Part shown: positions 1 to 7,529 of the stretch, in pieces
Layout: each line of letters begins with the position of its first letter
Numbering within the stretch: position 1 is the first letter of the stretch
Assembly (NCBI RefSeq): GCF_014138605.1
Contig: NZ_JACJHX010000007.1
Coordinates: forward strand, 62,001 to 126,000
DNA from: Peribacillus huizhouensis
GTDB lineage: Bacteria; Bacillota; Bacilli; Bacillales; DSM-1321
Direction: 5' to 3'
Length of the DNA: 64,000 nucleotides
The notes under the pieces: model-generated
The model's input: only the letters and a program-made list of their open reading frames with translations
What the model was told of the DNA's origin: nothing
The model's database searches: none
Program-made: the position numbers and the translations under genes

Positions 1-514
1 CTGCATATGCCGTTTTTGCATCTTTGATTCTTCCTTCTGACTCATACTGGATAGCTTCTTCTAAGGTTAGTTCCATTAGTTCTACAAATTCATCATCATC
101 CGTCTCGGCTGGCTGTTCAATTTTTTGCAAACCGTGAGCCACATACATATGTACAATTTCGTCAGCAAATCCAGGTGATGTGTAAAAAGATGTAAGATGT
201 TCCATTTCGGCACATCCATACCCAGTTTCTTCTTCTAATTCCCGTGCAGCAGAAGCAGCAGGATCCTCTCCTGGTTCAAGCTTACCCGCAGGAATTTCTA
301 CAAGACTTCTTTCCATGGCCTTGCGATACTGCTCGACCATAATAATCTTCCCTTCATCGGTTACGGCAATAACAGCCACCGCTCCTGGATGCTTAATAAT
401 TTCCCGCTTGCTCGTATTCCCGTCTGGCAATTCAACTTCATCAACCTGTAGGCTGATGATTTTTCCTTTAAATATAGGCTGTGACGTTAGTGTTCTTTCT
501 TCAAATTTCTTCAT
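1..514 (-). CDS. nudF: ADP-ribose pyrophosphatase (Nudix), 3' end beyond window
   Basis: Reading leftwards from an ATG at 514 (SD GGAGGGGACAG upstream) the frame stays open to the window edge, giving about 171 residues. A complete Nudix box lies near residues 77-99: Gly77, then REL with EEETG at the end, preceded by IPAG. The family hydrolyses ADP-ribose to AMP and ribose 5-phosphate in the cytosol. The N-terminal part (EERTL, FKGKIISL, REIIKHPGAV) is typical of the NudF group. It is divergent from mciZ, the arrangement I recall in B. subtilis. The C-terminal few residues cannot be seen. Confidence 0.9.
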   Translation of the reverse strand, partial: MKKFEERTLTSQPIFKGKIISLQVDEVELPDGNTSKREIIKHPGAVAVIAVTDEGKIIMVEQYRKAMERSLVEIPAGKLEPGEDPAASAARELEEETGYGCAEMEHLTSFYTSPGFADEIVHMYVAHGLQKIEQPAETDDDEFVELMELTLEEAIQYESEGRIKDAKTAYA

Positions 515-575
515 TCTGTCCCCTCCTTGTTCTACTTCTAGCATGTTGGTTCATATATTTTACCATAATAATGCA

Positions 576-678
576 TGTTCAAAAAGCTGGATCAAAAAAG
601 TCAACGAGTTTGAATTCATACGTGAGGATCGGAGAGATGAAGATATTTGACAGCTCTTTTGACCGGACTTTTTGAACA
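576..678. repeat. Imperfect palindromic element between nudF and mciZ
   Basis: The arms TGTTCAAAAAG (576-586) and CTTTTTGAACA (668-678) are exact reverse complements. The pairing continues inward with mismatches through GGATCAAAA / TTTTGACCGG and GTCAA / TTGAC, so a transcript could fold into a stem of over 20 pairs. The 103-bp unit sits between the divergent nudF and mciZ starts. It may be a dispersed repeat or a leader RNA. I saw no second copy in this window and cannot assign a known family. Confidence 0.55.
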
Positions 679-704
679 ACCTCTAATGCTGGGGAGTGAT
701 TTTT

Positions 705-866
705 ATGAAGGTGTATATCTTGGAAAAAGCAATTGTTCTTACAGGTAAGAGTTGGGAAATTAAGCAAAAACTTAAAGAATTTCAAGTGAAATATGAATTT
801 GTCAGTGATTGGATTAACGACATTCACACACCGAAAAAAGAATCAACGCCTACTCGTATTAAGTGA
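705..866 (+). CDS. mciZ: Z-ring formation inhibitor MciZ
   Basis: A 53-residue ORF with SD GGGGAG placed well before ATG 705. MciZ (mother cell inhibitor of FtsZ) caps FtsZ filaments during sporulation to stop further Z-ring assembly. The sequence matches the B. subtilis 40-residue peptide as I remember it: MKV at the start, then IVLTGKSWEIKQKLKEF, then YEFVSDWI. The tail after the conserved DWI is about 13 residues longer (HTPKKESTPTRIK). Position beside nudF and yqkF supports the call. It is too short for most ORF filters. Confidence 0.88.
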   Translation: MKVYILEKAIVLTGKSWEIKQKLKEFQVKYEFVSDWINDIHTPKKESTPTRIK

Positions 867-1012
867 AAGACATTCTATTACTTGATTATTTTAAAGCGAA
901 CGAAAACTTTCGATTCAGATAATGGTAATTCTTTGAGTTAGTCGCCTTCCTCCATTACAATTGATTTATATTAAATTTTCAATTGAAACAGTCATGATAA
1001 GGAGTGAAAGCA

Positions 1013-1933
1013 TTGGAAAAGAGAAAGTTAGGGAATTCTGACCTACAAATTTCTAAGATTGGTCTTGGCTGTATGTCGTTAGGAACAGATGAGAACCATG
1101 CAAAAGAAATTATTATGGCTGCGCTTGACGAAGGCATTAATTACTTTGATACGGCAGATTTATATCATTTTGGTCAAAATGAAAAGATTGTTGGTAAGAC
1201 GCTTCAGTCAATCCGTGCTGATGTGGTGATTGCCACAAAGGTTGGTAATCGCTGGAATGAGAGTCATGACAGTTGGAGATGGGATCCTTCCGCAGATTAT
1301 ATAAAAAAAGCAGTAAAAGATAGCCTACATCGTCTGGGGACGGACTATATCGATCTCTATCAGCTTCACGGAGGCACGATGGAAGATAATATCGAGGAAA
1401 CAATTGACGCTTTCGAAGAATTAAAAAAAGAAGGGTACATCCGCTTTTACGGCATTTCCTCTATTCGCCCGAATGTTATTAAAGAATTTGCAAAGAATTC
1501 CACCATCGAATCTGTGATGATGCAGTATAGCCTGCTTGATCGCAGACCTGAAGAATGGCTACCGCTTCTTTCTGAAAATAATATCAGCTTGATTGCCCGG
1601 GGCCCCGTTGCCAAAGGACTTCTGAGCGAAAAAATGTTAGAGAAAGCTTCTGAAAAGATGAGACAGAACGGATACTTAGATTATAGCTATAAAGAATTAG
1701 AACTCATTCTGCCGCATATAAAAGAAAAACTATCTCCACGCAATCTGAACGAAACGGCATTACAATATGTTCTGTCCCATCCAGAAGTCGGGGCAGTGAT
1801 TCCAGGAGCAAGCTCCGTACAACAACTTCGTGAAAACTGCCGTGCTGCTAGTGGCACGCCACTTTCTGAAGAAGAAATTCTATTCCTAAAACAACTGACG
1901 AAAGCAGGAATTTACGACAGCCATCGTGATTAA
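1013..1933 (+). CDS. yqkF: Aldo/keto reductase, YqkF type
   Basis: NAD(P)H-dependent oxidoreductase with a TIM barrel; physiological substrate unknown. The aldo/keto reductase tetrad is visible: Asp46 and Tyr51 in FDTADLY, Lys76 in ATKVGNRW, and His in YQLHGG near residue 117. The cofactor end GASSVQQLREN is present. I chose TTG 1013 because AAGGAG (999-1004) is eight bases upstream. The in-frame GTG at 1004 lies inside that SD. The resulting 306 residues equal the length I recall for B. subtilis YqkF. It is followed by a family-4 hairpin and convergent yqkE. Confidence 0.9.
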   Translation: MEKRKLGNSDLQISKIGLGCMSLGTDENHAKEIIMAALDEGINYFDTADLYHFGQNEKIVGKTLQSIRADVVIATKVGNRWNESHDSWRWDPSADYIKKAVKDSLHRLGTDYIDLYQLHGGTMEDNIEETIDAFEELKKEGYIRFYGISSIRPNVIKEFAKNSTIESVMMQYSLLDRRPEEWLPLLSENNISLIARGPVAKGLLSEKMLEKASEKMRQNGYLDYSYKELELILPHIKEKLSPRNLNETALQYVLSHPEVGAVIPGASSVQQLRENCRAASGTPLSEEEILFLKQLTKAGIYDSHRD

Positions 1934-1940
1934 CTAGGAA

Positions 1941-2026
1941 GGTGCAGACCTCGCAACTATACCAGCTCAAATTAAGCGTAAGTACCGCTTTAAACTGTTC
2001 ATAGTGTGCGAGGTCTGTCCCTTTCG
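1941..2026. repeat. Family-4 hairpin (AGACCTCGC / GCGAGGTCT)
   Basis: CAGACCTCGCA (1945-1955) and TGCGAGGTCTG (2007-2017) are exact reverse complements separated by about 50 bases. The unit lies between the convergent yqkF and yqkE stops. The same GAGGTCTGACC-type arms recur near 47500, 48474, 49917 and 56822. A terminator role is possible, but the T-run is short (CCCTTTCG). Confidence 0.6.
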
Positions 2027-2029
2027 TAC

Positions 2030-2281
2030 TTATTTATAATTTTTCCAATTAAGATCACTTTCACCAAGCAGTTCTTCAAACGACTTGTTTTTCTCCCGTA
2101 ATCTTCGTTCTTCTTTTTGTTTCGCCTCTTCTGCTGCTTTTTCTGCCGCTTGAGCCTCTGTTAGCTCTTTCTGTTTGCTTTTAAGCTGAGCCATAATATC
2201 CCCGCCGATTAAATCGCCAAGTTTTAACGAATCGTCTTTCTCTCTTTTTGGATGTTGTTGCTTCGTTTGCTTTTTCTTCAT
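2030..2281 (-). CDS. yqkE: YqkE family small charged protein
   Basis: An 83-residue cytosolic protein of unknown function. The N-terminus is very basic (MKKKQTKQQHPKREK), followed by LKLGDLIGGDIMAQLK, then a long Ala/Glu/Lys/Arg helix that should form a coiled coil (roughly residues 35-68), and a conserved SFEELLGESDL tail. SD GAGGAGG lies correctly before ATG 2281. The assignment rests on this architecture and on location between yqkF and yqkD, as in B. subtilis. It belongs, I believe, to DUF3886. Confidence 0.82.
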   Translation of the reverse strand: MKKKQTKQQHPKREKDDSLKLGDLIGGDIMAQLKSKQKELTEAQAAEKAAEEAKQKEERRLREKNKSFEELLGESDLNWKNYK

Positions 2282-2408
2282 CGTTAAAAACCTCCTCTAA
2301 ATTCGTACCTATTAGTATATCATGATTGCTTCATTGTTAGGATTCATTTGTCATCTGATTCTGCCAGCTATATAATGATAGTATTTCATGGAAATCGAGG
2401 GATGTAAG

Positions 2409-3338
2409 ATGAAAAAAGTTTTTTTTGCGTTAGCCGGGGTGCTAATTTACATAATCGGAATCGGCATCTATTTTTCCAATCGAGTGATGTTTATGAAGAA
2501 AAAAGAAGTTGAATTTATTAAAAATCGTGAAATTACAGCAAAACGCTTAAATCCTCAAGATTTTGCGGGGTTGCCGAAAATGGAAAGCTGGGTCAATTCA
2601 CCATCAGGATATCGATTGAAATGTATTTTTATAGAGCCACATGAATCAAATAAATGGGTAATTATTTGCCATGGCGTAACGGAAAATAAGGTGAACTCTA
2701 TTAAATATAGTTCGATATTTCTTGAACGTGGCTTTAATACTGTTATTTATGACCATCGCCGACACGGAGAATCTGGCGGTAAAACGAGTAGCTATGGTCA
2801 TTATGAAAAATTCGATTTACAAGCGGTAATTGCTGAGTTAAAAAAACAAAAAGGTGATGATCTTCTAATCGGTATTCATGGTGAGTCCATGGGTGCGGCC
2901 ACTTTACTTTTGTATGCCGGAATGATTGATGATGGGGCTGATTTTTATATTGCCGATTGTCCGTTTTCTAATTTTGACGAGCAGTTACAGTATCAGATTA
3001 CAAAAGAAATCCCTTTGCCTGCCTGGACAGTACTTCCAATTGGGCGTGCTTTTATCAAGCTTCGCGACCATTATTGGACGAGTGAAATCTCTCCAATTGA
3101 CTTTGTACATAATATTAAGAAACCCGTTCTGTTCATTCATAGTCAAAATGATTCGTTCATACCAGCTTCGATGACTGTTGATTTATTTGAAAAAAAACAA
3201 GGGCCGAAGCAATTATATTTAGCGGTTAAAGGTGCACATGCTCAAAGCTATAATGAAAACCGCAAAGAGTATGAGCAGGTGATTGATGATTTTCTTGATA
3301 AATATGTATTAGCTAATAACGAAAAAACCGCTTTGTAG
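2409..3338 (+). CDS. yqkD: Membrane-anchored alpha/beta hydrolase, YqkD type
   Basis: An alpha/beta hydrolase of about 309 residues; substrate unknown. Residues 3-24 form one membrane segment that should anchor the enzyme outside-facing or peripherally. The oxyanion region is ICHGVTENK (about 87-94), then YDHRRHGESGG. The nucleophile elbow GESMG puts Ser160 in place. The acid and histidine are likely in HSQNDSFIP and GAHAQSY. Start ATG 2409 has AGGGA seven bases upstream, so the in-frame ATG at 2388 is less likely. Similar to B. subtilis YqkD throughout. Confidence 0.88.
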   Translation: MKKVFFALAGVLIYIIGIGIYFSNRVMFMKKKEVEFIKNREITAKRLNPQDFAGLPKMESWVNSPSGYRLKCIFIEPHESNKWVIICHGVTENKVNSIKYSSIFLERGFNTVIYDHRRHGESGGKTSSYGHYEKFDLQAVIAELKKQKGDDLLIGIHGESMGAATLLLYAGMIDDGADFYIADCPFSNFDEQLQYQITKEIPLPAWTVLPIGRAFIKLRDHYWTSEISPIDFVHNIKKPVLFIHSQNDSFIPASMTVDLFEKKQGPKQLYLAVKGAHAQSYNENRKEYEQVIDDFLDKYVLANNEKTAL

Positions 3339-3366
3339 GAATTCACCCGCAAAACGGCTTTTTTTC
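3321..3366 (+). terminator. Intrinsic terminator after yqkD
   Basis: AAAACCG overlapping the end of yqkD pairs with CGGCTTTT, with further pairing of GCTTTG and CAAAAC, and is followed by TTTTTTT. The stem includes the stop-codon region of yqkD. Confidence 0.65.
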
Positions 3367-3372
3367 ATACTG

Positions 3373-3459
3373 CTTTATCCCGGTTTAACAGGCGTAATCT
3401 CGATTGGTTCAATTAACCACAAATAGTAATTTTCCCTATTTATGGGAGTTTCACTTTAT
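3373..3459 (+). repeat. Family-1 repeat, copy A (encodes the yqkB C-terminus)
   Basis: It begins CTTTATCCCGGTTTAACAGG and ends GGGAGTTTCACTTTATT, the two conserved ends of family 1. The middle has GATTGGTTCAA...TTAACC. The right end overlaps yqkB: read on the minus strand it encodes the last residues (NKVKLP) and the TAA stop of that gene. Confidence 0.75.
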
Positions 3460-3772
3460 TATGAAAGCTTAATCGCGGATTCAGCATACCATTTGGGCTT
3501 TTTAGCTGAAAACTATTCACTTCCGGTACAAAATCAATTTTCATTACTTCGTCGAAGAAAACGGCTTTAGTACGCTCTATATATACAGGCATAAGATTCG
3601 TGTCAATCTGCACGTCATCTGCTTCAGTTTCTGACACTAGCCATAATGCCGTTACACCACTCATCACACAGCCGCAGCCTTCTGTATCATACTTTATTTT
3701 CATATAGCCTTCCTGACCATTAAGCATTTCCGTTATTTTCTGTTGAGCCGTCTCTGTCCATTCAATTTTCAT
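3440..3772 (-). CDS. yqkB: HesB/IscA-like iron-sulfur biosynthesis family protein YqkB
   Basis: A 110-residue protein of the HesB-like core domain family, related to A-type iron-sulfur carriers. The region YDTEGCGCVMSG carries the CGC pair typical of the family, but the full three-cysteine set of IscA is not evident, so cluster binding is uncertain. AAGGAG (3782-3787) sits eight bases before ATG 3772, which I prefer over the overlapping GTG at 3781. The last codons lie inside a family-1 repeat, so the natural C-terminus may have been replaced. Confidence 0.85.
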   Translation of the reverse strand: MKIEWTETAQQKITEMLNGQEGYMKIKYDTEGCGCVMSGVTALWLVSETEADDVQIDTNLMPVYIERTKAVFFDEVMKIDFVPEVNSFQLKSPNGMLNPRLSFHNKVKLP

Positions 3773-4040
3773 ACTTTCCACTCCTTATCGTGCCCTATTA
3801 TACCGAATCTCTTCGATTGCGTTAATTATTTTGCTTATAAGCCGATTAATCAGTAAGCAAATCTCAGGTGTCTTGATTTGTAAAATAGAAACGCACATAT
3901 TTACTTATAGCTTGGTAAGGTTCTTTTCCTTTACAATTAAAAATACTACAATAGTGGGTAGGAATAATTGGGAATTTCTGCTCTTAAATTGATTATTTCC
4001 TCAAGTTACTAATCCTTAGGAATAGAGAAAGGTGATTATG

Positions 4041-4427
4041 ATGCATTTATTGGCAGTTTTGATTGGCGGTTTTTTCGGTGCTGTATGTAGGTACGGGGTA
4101 GGTATAGGGTTCCCTGCACAACACGGTTTTCCTATAGGTACATTCATCATAAACTTATTTGGGTGCCTATTCCTAGGCTGGTTTCTAACATTTATCGGTC
4201 AAAAGAAAACAATCAGACCTGAAGTTACTTCGTTGATTGGAACAGGGTTTACCGGCTCGTTTACGACCTTTTCTACCTTTTCAGTAGAGACTATTCATTT
4301 ATTCCAAGAAGGACTATTTTTTCTTGCATTGCTTTATGTTTTTGCTTCGACAATACTCGGCTTACTATTCGCTTATATAGGTCGAAAATTAGCATTATCA
4401 CACCAACAAACAGGAGAGCTACTATGA
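4041..4427 (+). CDS. crcB: Fluoride exporter CrcB/FluC, subunit 1
   Basis: A 128-residue four-helix membrane protein. CrcB/FluC proteins form dual-topology dimers that expel fluoride. Diagnostic features are GGFFGAVCRYG near the start, GTFIINLFGC with the pore Asn, and GFTGSFTTFSTFS with the conserved Thr/Phe box. Start ATG 4041 is six bases after GAAAGGTG; ATG 4038 is an alternative. It overlaps the second subunit by four bases, suggesting a heterodimer as in other Bacillus. No fluoride riboswitch was recognisable upstream. Confidence 0.88.
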   Translation: MHLLAVLIGGFFGAVCRYGVGIGFPAQHGFPIGTFIINLFGCLFLGWFLTFIGQKKTIRPEVTSLIGTGFTGSFTTFSTFSVETIHLFQEGLFFLALLYVFASTILGLLFAYIGRKLALSHQQTGELL

Positions 4428-4789
4428 TTTGGTTAATTGGACTAGGCGGTTCATTAGGAGCTGCTACTCGATTTTTATTAGGTCGTTTCATTACGAACAA
4501 AACGCAAAGAGTGTATCCATTCCCAATAGGTACATGGTTAATTAATTGTACAGGTTCATTTTTACTTGGAGTTCTTACTAGTTTGCATCAGACATATCAA
4601 ATCAGTGACTTGGTTTTTGCATTTTTCGGTGTCGGTTTCTGTGGTGCCTATACGACTTTTTCTACTTTTGGACATGAAACAATTACTTTAATTCAAGCAA
4701 ATCACATAAAATTAGCTGTCATTTATGTGATCACTTCTGTTATTATAGGTACTCTTTCAGCATGGGCTGGTCTAGTGATCTTAAATTAG
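4424..4789 (+). CDS. crcB: Fluoride exporter CrcB/FluC, subunit 2
   Basis: A 121-residue partner of the upstream FluC, joined by an ATGA stop/start overlap that implies translational coupling. It has the same signature blocks: GGSLGAATRFLLGR, GTWLINCTGSFLLG, and GFCGAYTTFSTFG. Four hydrophobic segments are predicted. Having two non-identical copies in tandem suggests an obligate heterodimeric channel with fixed opposite topologies. No clear terminator follows; 4790-5002 shows nothing I can name. Confidence 0.88.
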   Translation: MIWLIGLGGSLGAATRFLLGRFITNKTQRVYPFPIGTWLINCTGSFLLGVLTSLHQTYQISDLVFAFFGVGFCGAYTTFSTFGHETITLIQANHIKLAVIYVITSVIIGTLSAWAGLVILN

Positions 4790-5002
4790 AAACGAGCGAT
4801 CTAAATTTCACTATTCCAGCTAATGCAGCTGGCTAAACTCTCACCCATCTACCAAGCAGGATTACTTGATCATCTTCCCCTGTATCAATGGAGTTGTTCT
4901 GATATCAGGCTTTTTCGTTTATACTCCTACCTTATCTTTAGTCTTCTCTTCTGGTTAAGCTTATTTCTATAACGAAAACGCGTCGTTTTCTAACCTAAAC
5001 AT

Positions 5003-5335
5003 TCATTCCACATCTAAAATCCTCTCTAAGTTTAAAATTGGAACATCCTCTTCATTCATGAACTTCAGCCAGTTTTCATGTTGATTTATTTTCGTAATCC
5101 AGCACCAAAATTGACGGGATTCATACGTATCAGAATATGTTATCGTAATAGATTGTTCATTTTTAATAGAGTCCATAATAATCCTGTTAAGTTTTTCATA
5201 GTGGTCCTGGTCCAAAAATGGTTGTTGAAATTCTTTTTGCTTGAGTTTCCTGTTCATTAATGCTTGTTTATGCTCGAGTAAAAACATTCGACTAGATTCC
5301 CATAATTTATTTCCCCTTCTTAAATGCTCACTCAT
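5003..5335 (-). CDS. YolD-like family protein
   Basis: A 110-residue protein of the YolD family, usually encoded directly behind a Y-family (UvrX/YqjW-like) DNA polymerase in Bacillus. Its biochemical role is unknown; a part in SOS or translesion synthesis is assumed from this linkage. It has the familiar N-terminus RRGNKLWESSRM and a C-terminal beta-rich section (ITITYSD, WITKINQHENWLKF). Its ATG overlaps the TGA of the polymerase remnant, so the original coupling is preserved although the polymerase is dead. Confidence 0.8.
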   Translation of the reverse strand: MSEHLRRGNKLWESSRMFLLEHKQALMNRKLKQKEFQQPFLDQDHYEKLNRIIMDSIKNEQSITITYSDTYESRQFWCWITKINQHENWLKFMNEEDVPILNLERILDVE

Positions 5336-5676
5336 TTATAATGACCTCCTATTTTTTGCGACCTCTCAAATACTTGACTTGCCGGCTTCAAGGATGCAGC
5401 ACGAATAACAGCCGTCATTCCAAATCGTTTTTTTAGATCATCGATTGTATAATCTAGCTTCCTTTTATCCTCTGCCAAACCTCATCGGACACAAGGTTTG
5501 TTATGCTTATTCCAATTCTTCTGATCGGCTGATCATTCCAAAATTTTAAAAATAGTTCCCATGCAGCATAAAAAATTTCCATTGTATGATTGGTTGGCTC
5601 ATTAAGCTTTCTTTCTCTATGAAAACCAGTAGGAAAATCAAAACTGGCACCACTACAACTTACAGAGATGGTCCCC
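5332..5676 (-). pseudogene. Remnant of a UvrX/YqjW-type Y-family DNA polymerase (C-terminal part only)
   Basis: Translation of the minus strand from about 5676 gives SCSGASFDFPTGFHRERKL, EPTNHTMEIFYAAW and IRRIGISITNLV, a typical little-finger domain of UvrX-like polymerases. The frame then ends after WQRIKGS. A shift resumes it as EDKRKLDYTIDDLKKRFG, AVIRAASL and finally IGGHYK with TGA overlapping the YolD start. The catalytic palm and fingers (some 300 residues) are missing. So it carries a large 5' deletion plus a frameshift. It would have been translationally coupled to the YolD gene. Confidence 0.8.
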
Positions 5677-5708
5677 CATCACTTTAGAATTCCTCGCACG
5701 AAAAAAGT

Positions 5709-6278
5709 TTAATCAAAAATGTCCCTAAAACCGTTGTTTAAGAGCAATCTGATCTTGATCCTCCAAATCATATGATCGAATCCTTTGCCCCAATAATCCT
5801 TTAACAAATAATTAGGGTCTCCAAATTTCTTTTTCCAGATTTTTTGTGCACTAATATATCCACTATCTAAACAAAATTCTTCTATGCCTTTACTCTGTAA
5901 AGTAAAATACATTGTATTCAATAGCAAATTCCCTACCCCCATTCTCTGGTAGTCCGGCTGAACAAATACTGTACCTATCTCATTTAGCTCTCTGAAAGTG
6001 TTATTTGTACAATTACATATGAGATCACTTGCTGGGCCATATTCAATTGAACCAATAATTTTATCCCCATCTAAAGCAATCAAAAAATATCGTTTCTCAC
6101 CATTGCTTTCAAAATCACTTTCTAAGTATTTTTCCTTAACTTCGACTTCATCATTAATATCATTCAACTTCTCGCCTAAACCTTCTTTAATAAACGTATC
6201 AGTAATCACTATTCTAAAAAATGAATTTAACTCTTTTATGTCCTCAATTCTTGGCCTTCTTATCTCCACTTTAAGCAC
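5709..6278 (-). CDS. GNAT family N-acetyltransferase
   Basis: A GNAT enzyme of about 189 residues that should transfer an acetyl group from acetyl-CoA to an unknown amine. Motif A is clear: GTVFVQPDYQRMGVGNLLLN, matching the Q/RxxGxG/A pyrophosphate loop. The preceding strand is YFLIALDGDKIIGSIEYG. I chose GTG 6278 because AAGGAG lies seven bases upstream; the TTG at 6296 would put that SD inside the gene. Its closest functional relatives cannot be told from sequence alone. Confidence 0.75.
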   Translation of the reverse strand: MLKVEIRRPRIEDIKELNSFFRIVITDTFIKEGLGEKLNDINDEVEVKEKYLESDFESNGEKRYFLIALDGDKIIGSIEYGPASDLICNCTNNTFRELNEIGTVFVQPDYQRMGVGNLLLNTMYFTLQSKGIEEFCLDSGYISAQKIWKKKFGDPNYLLKDYWGKGFDHMIWRIKIRLLLNNGFRDIFD

Positions 6279-6390
6279 CCCAAAACTCCTTCTCAATTCA
6301 AACCGTACTTCAATTAACCTTATTAAGAACAGTTATTCACAATCTTATCTATATTTCAACATAAATATCCAATTCAACTGACAAGTTTTC

Positions 6391-6478
6391 TTCAACCAAT
6401 CTGGCAATATAATGAAAAAAAGCGATCTTCTTTATTGAAGAATCGCGCAGGATTGTGGAAGATCGTTATTAAAGTGAG
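6391..6478 (+). repeat. Family-5 direct repeat, copy 1
   Basis: It runs TTCAACCAATCTGGCAATATAATG, a small hairpin (GCGATCTTC / GAAGAATCGC) and GATTGTGGAAGATCGTT. Copy 2 at 7083-7171 has the same order. The two lie in the same orientation either side of the DinB-fold gene. Confidence 0.65.
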
Positions 6479-6554
6479 CTACCCTTTAATTTAGTAGTCT
6501 ATAGAAAGAACGTTAATTCCTTCCTGGATACTAATCCCCTATTAGATTAGATAA

Positions 6555-7025
6555 CTATTCAAACATTAATACTTTGAGGTCCTTTGCATAACAGTGTACA
6601 AGTATAGCATGTAATTGACCTCTATGATGATAAATGTGTGCCAATATTTCTAACAACCACTCATATCTTGAGTAGGTTACACCCCAAAAAGAAGTAATTT
6701 CTTGCTGAAGTTCTGCCTCTATATAGTTCAAATAGCTTTCTTCGAGTATTTGAAAATTGTCTAAAAGACCAGTCTTTATCCCACTTAAGGATCCATATTT
6801 AACAGAAGAATAAAATGCACTCATCTCATCCTGTGTTGCCCCGTTTGCAATAAGTAAATCCGCTTTACAAATGGATGCTATGTGCACTAATAGTTCACCA
6901 ATTGAATGTTTATCTTGAGTAGGTCTATAATCTAAATCGGTCTCATCTAACGTATCCATTATCTCGACAGTTTTTGTTAATGCTATCTTGATTTGATTTA
7001 ATGCATTAATACAGTATGTATTCAT
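6555..7025 (-). CDS. DinB/YfiT-fold putative metal-dependent protein
   Basis: A 156-residue four-helix-bundle protein of the DinB/YfiT superfamily. It is not DNA polymerase IV. The three metal-ligand histidines of the fold are plausible: one in KHSIGELLVHIA near residue 43-51, and two in AHIYHHRGQLHAIL near the C-terminus. Such proteins include thiol-dependent transferases (bacillithiol-linked), but no substrate is indicated. Start ATG 7025 has AAGGAGGAACTC immediately upstream; the longer frame to 7100 runs into a repeat and is rejected. It is bracketed by two direct family-5 repeats. Confidence 0.75.
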   Translation of the reverse strand: MNTYCINALNQIKIALTKTVEIMDTLDETDLDYRPTQDKHSIGELLVHIASICKADLLIANGATQDEMSAFYSSVKYGSLSGIKTGLLDNFQILEESYLNYIEAELQQEITSFWGVTYSRYEWLLEILAHIYHHRGQLHAILVHCYAKDLKVLMFE

Positions 7026-7082
7026 GAGTTCCTCCTTGCAGCGAATGTATATTCCGTTCATCTTATCTGTTAAAACTGTCTT

Positions 7083-7171
7083 ATTCAACCAAGCGACCAT
7101 ATAATGAAAATAGCGCTGTTTCTTATTTACAGAAAAGCGCCCGATTTGTGGAAGATCGTTTTCAACTAAAG
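7083..7171 (+). repeat. Family-5 direct repeat, copy 2
   Basis: TTCAACCAAGCGACCATATAATG is followed by a hairpin (AGCGCTGTTTCT / AGAAAAGCGC) and GATTTGTGGAAGATCGTTTTCAACTAAAG. The hairpin sequence differs from copy 1 but its pairing is kept, which points to a folded RNA or DNA. A likely partial copy (TTCAACAATCTGGCCCTTTAG) occurs near 9366-9389. Confidence 0.65.
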
Positions 7172-7332
7172 CCCCTGTAATTGAAGTATAGGAACGATTA
7201 AAAAATGTAGGTTTAAAGCGTCAATTTTACAGGTTTTTATTCAAATAACAAACTCTGAATAATTCTGAAAAGTACTAACGTAGCCATGTTTATATATTTG
7301 CGTAAAAAGCTGTATAGGCAATATTCAAAGGG

Positions 7333-7372
7333 AAATCCAAGAAATGTTGGTTTAACAGCATTTCTCGGATTT
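7333..7372. terminator. Hairpin in the 7172-7529 gap
   Basis: AAATCC.AGAAATG pairs with CATTTCT.GGATTT around a 12-base loop. It could terminate transcription of the amino acid permease, whose stop is at 7530, but no strong T-run follows on the minus strand. The rest of this gap shows nothing I can name. Confidence 0.4.
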
Positions 7373-7529
7373 CGGCTTCTTTCCAAACTTTCATTTGGGA
7401 ACGTTATTAACGTTTACTAGTGTATAAAAATTATTAATCTTGAGATAGATGTAACCAATCGAGTTAACCAAAAGGACTTTTTAACATATGCCTTCGTTGA
7501 AGAAGTATCAGTTAAATGAAATGATTTAA

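Noticed and set aside
579..827. 82-codon frame opposite mciZ
   Set aside because: It is antisense to mciZ, overlaps the palindromic element and has no SD or family resemblance.
3773..4040. Possible fluoride riboswitch upstream of the fluC pair
   Set aside because: I could not find the conserved crcB-motif blocks, so I do not claim one.
7464..7477. TTAACCAAAAGGAC identical to part of the permease T-box terminator
   Set aside because: Only 14 bases match and no T-box core or Stem I accompanies it.
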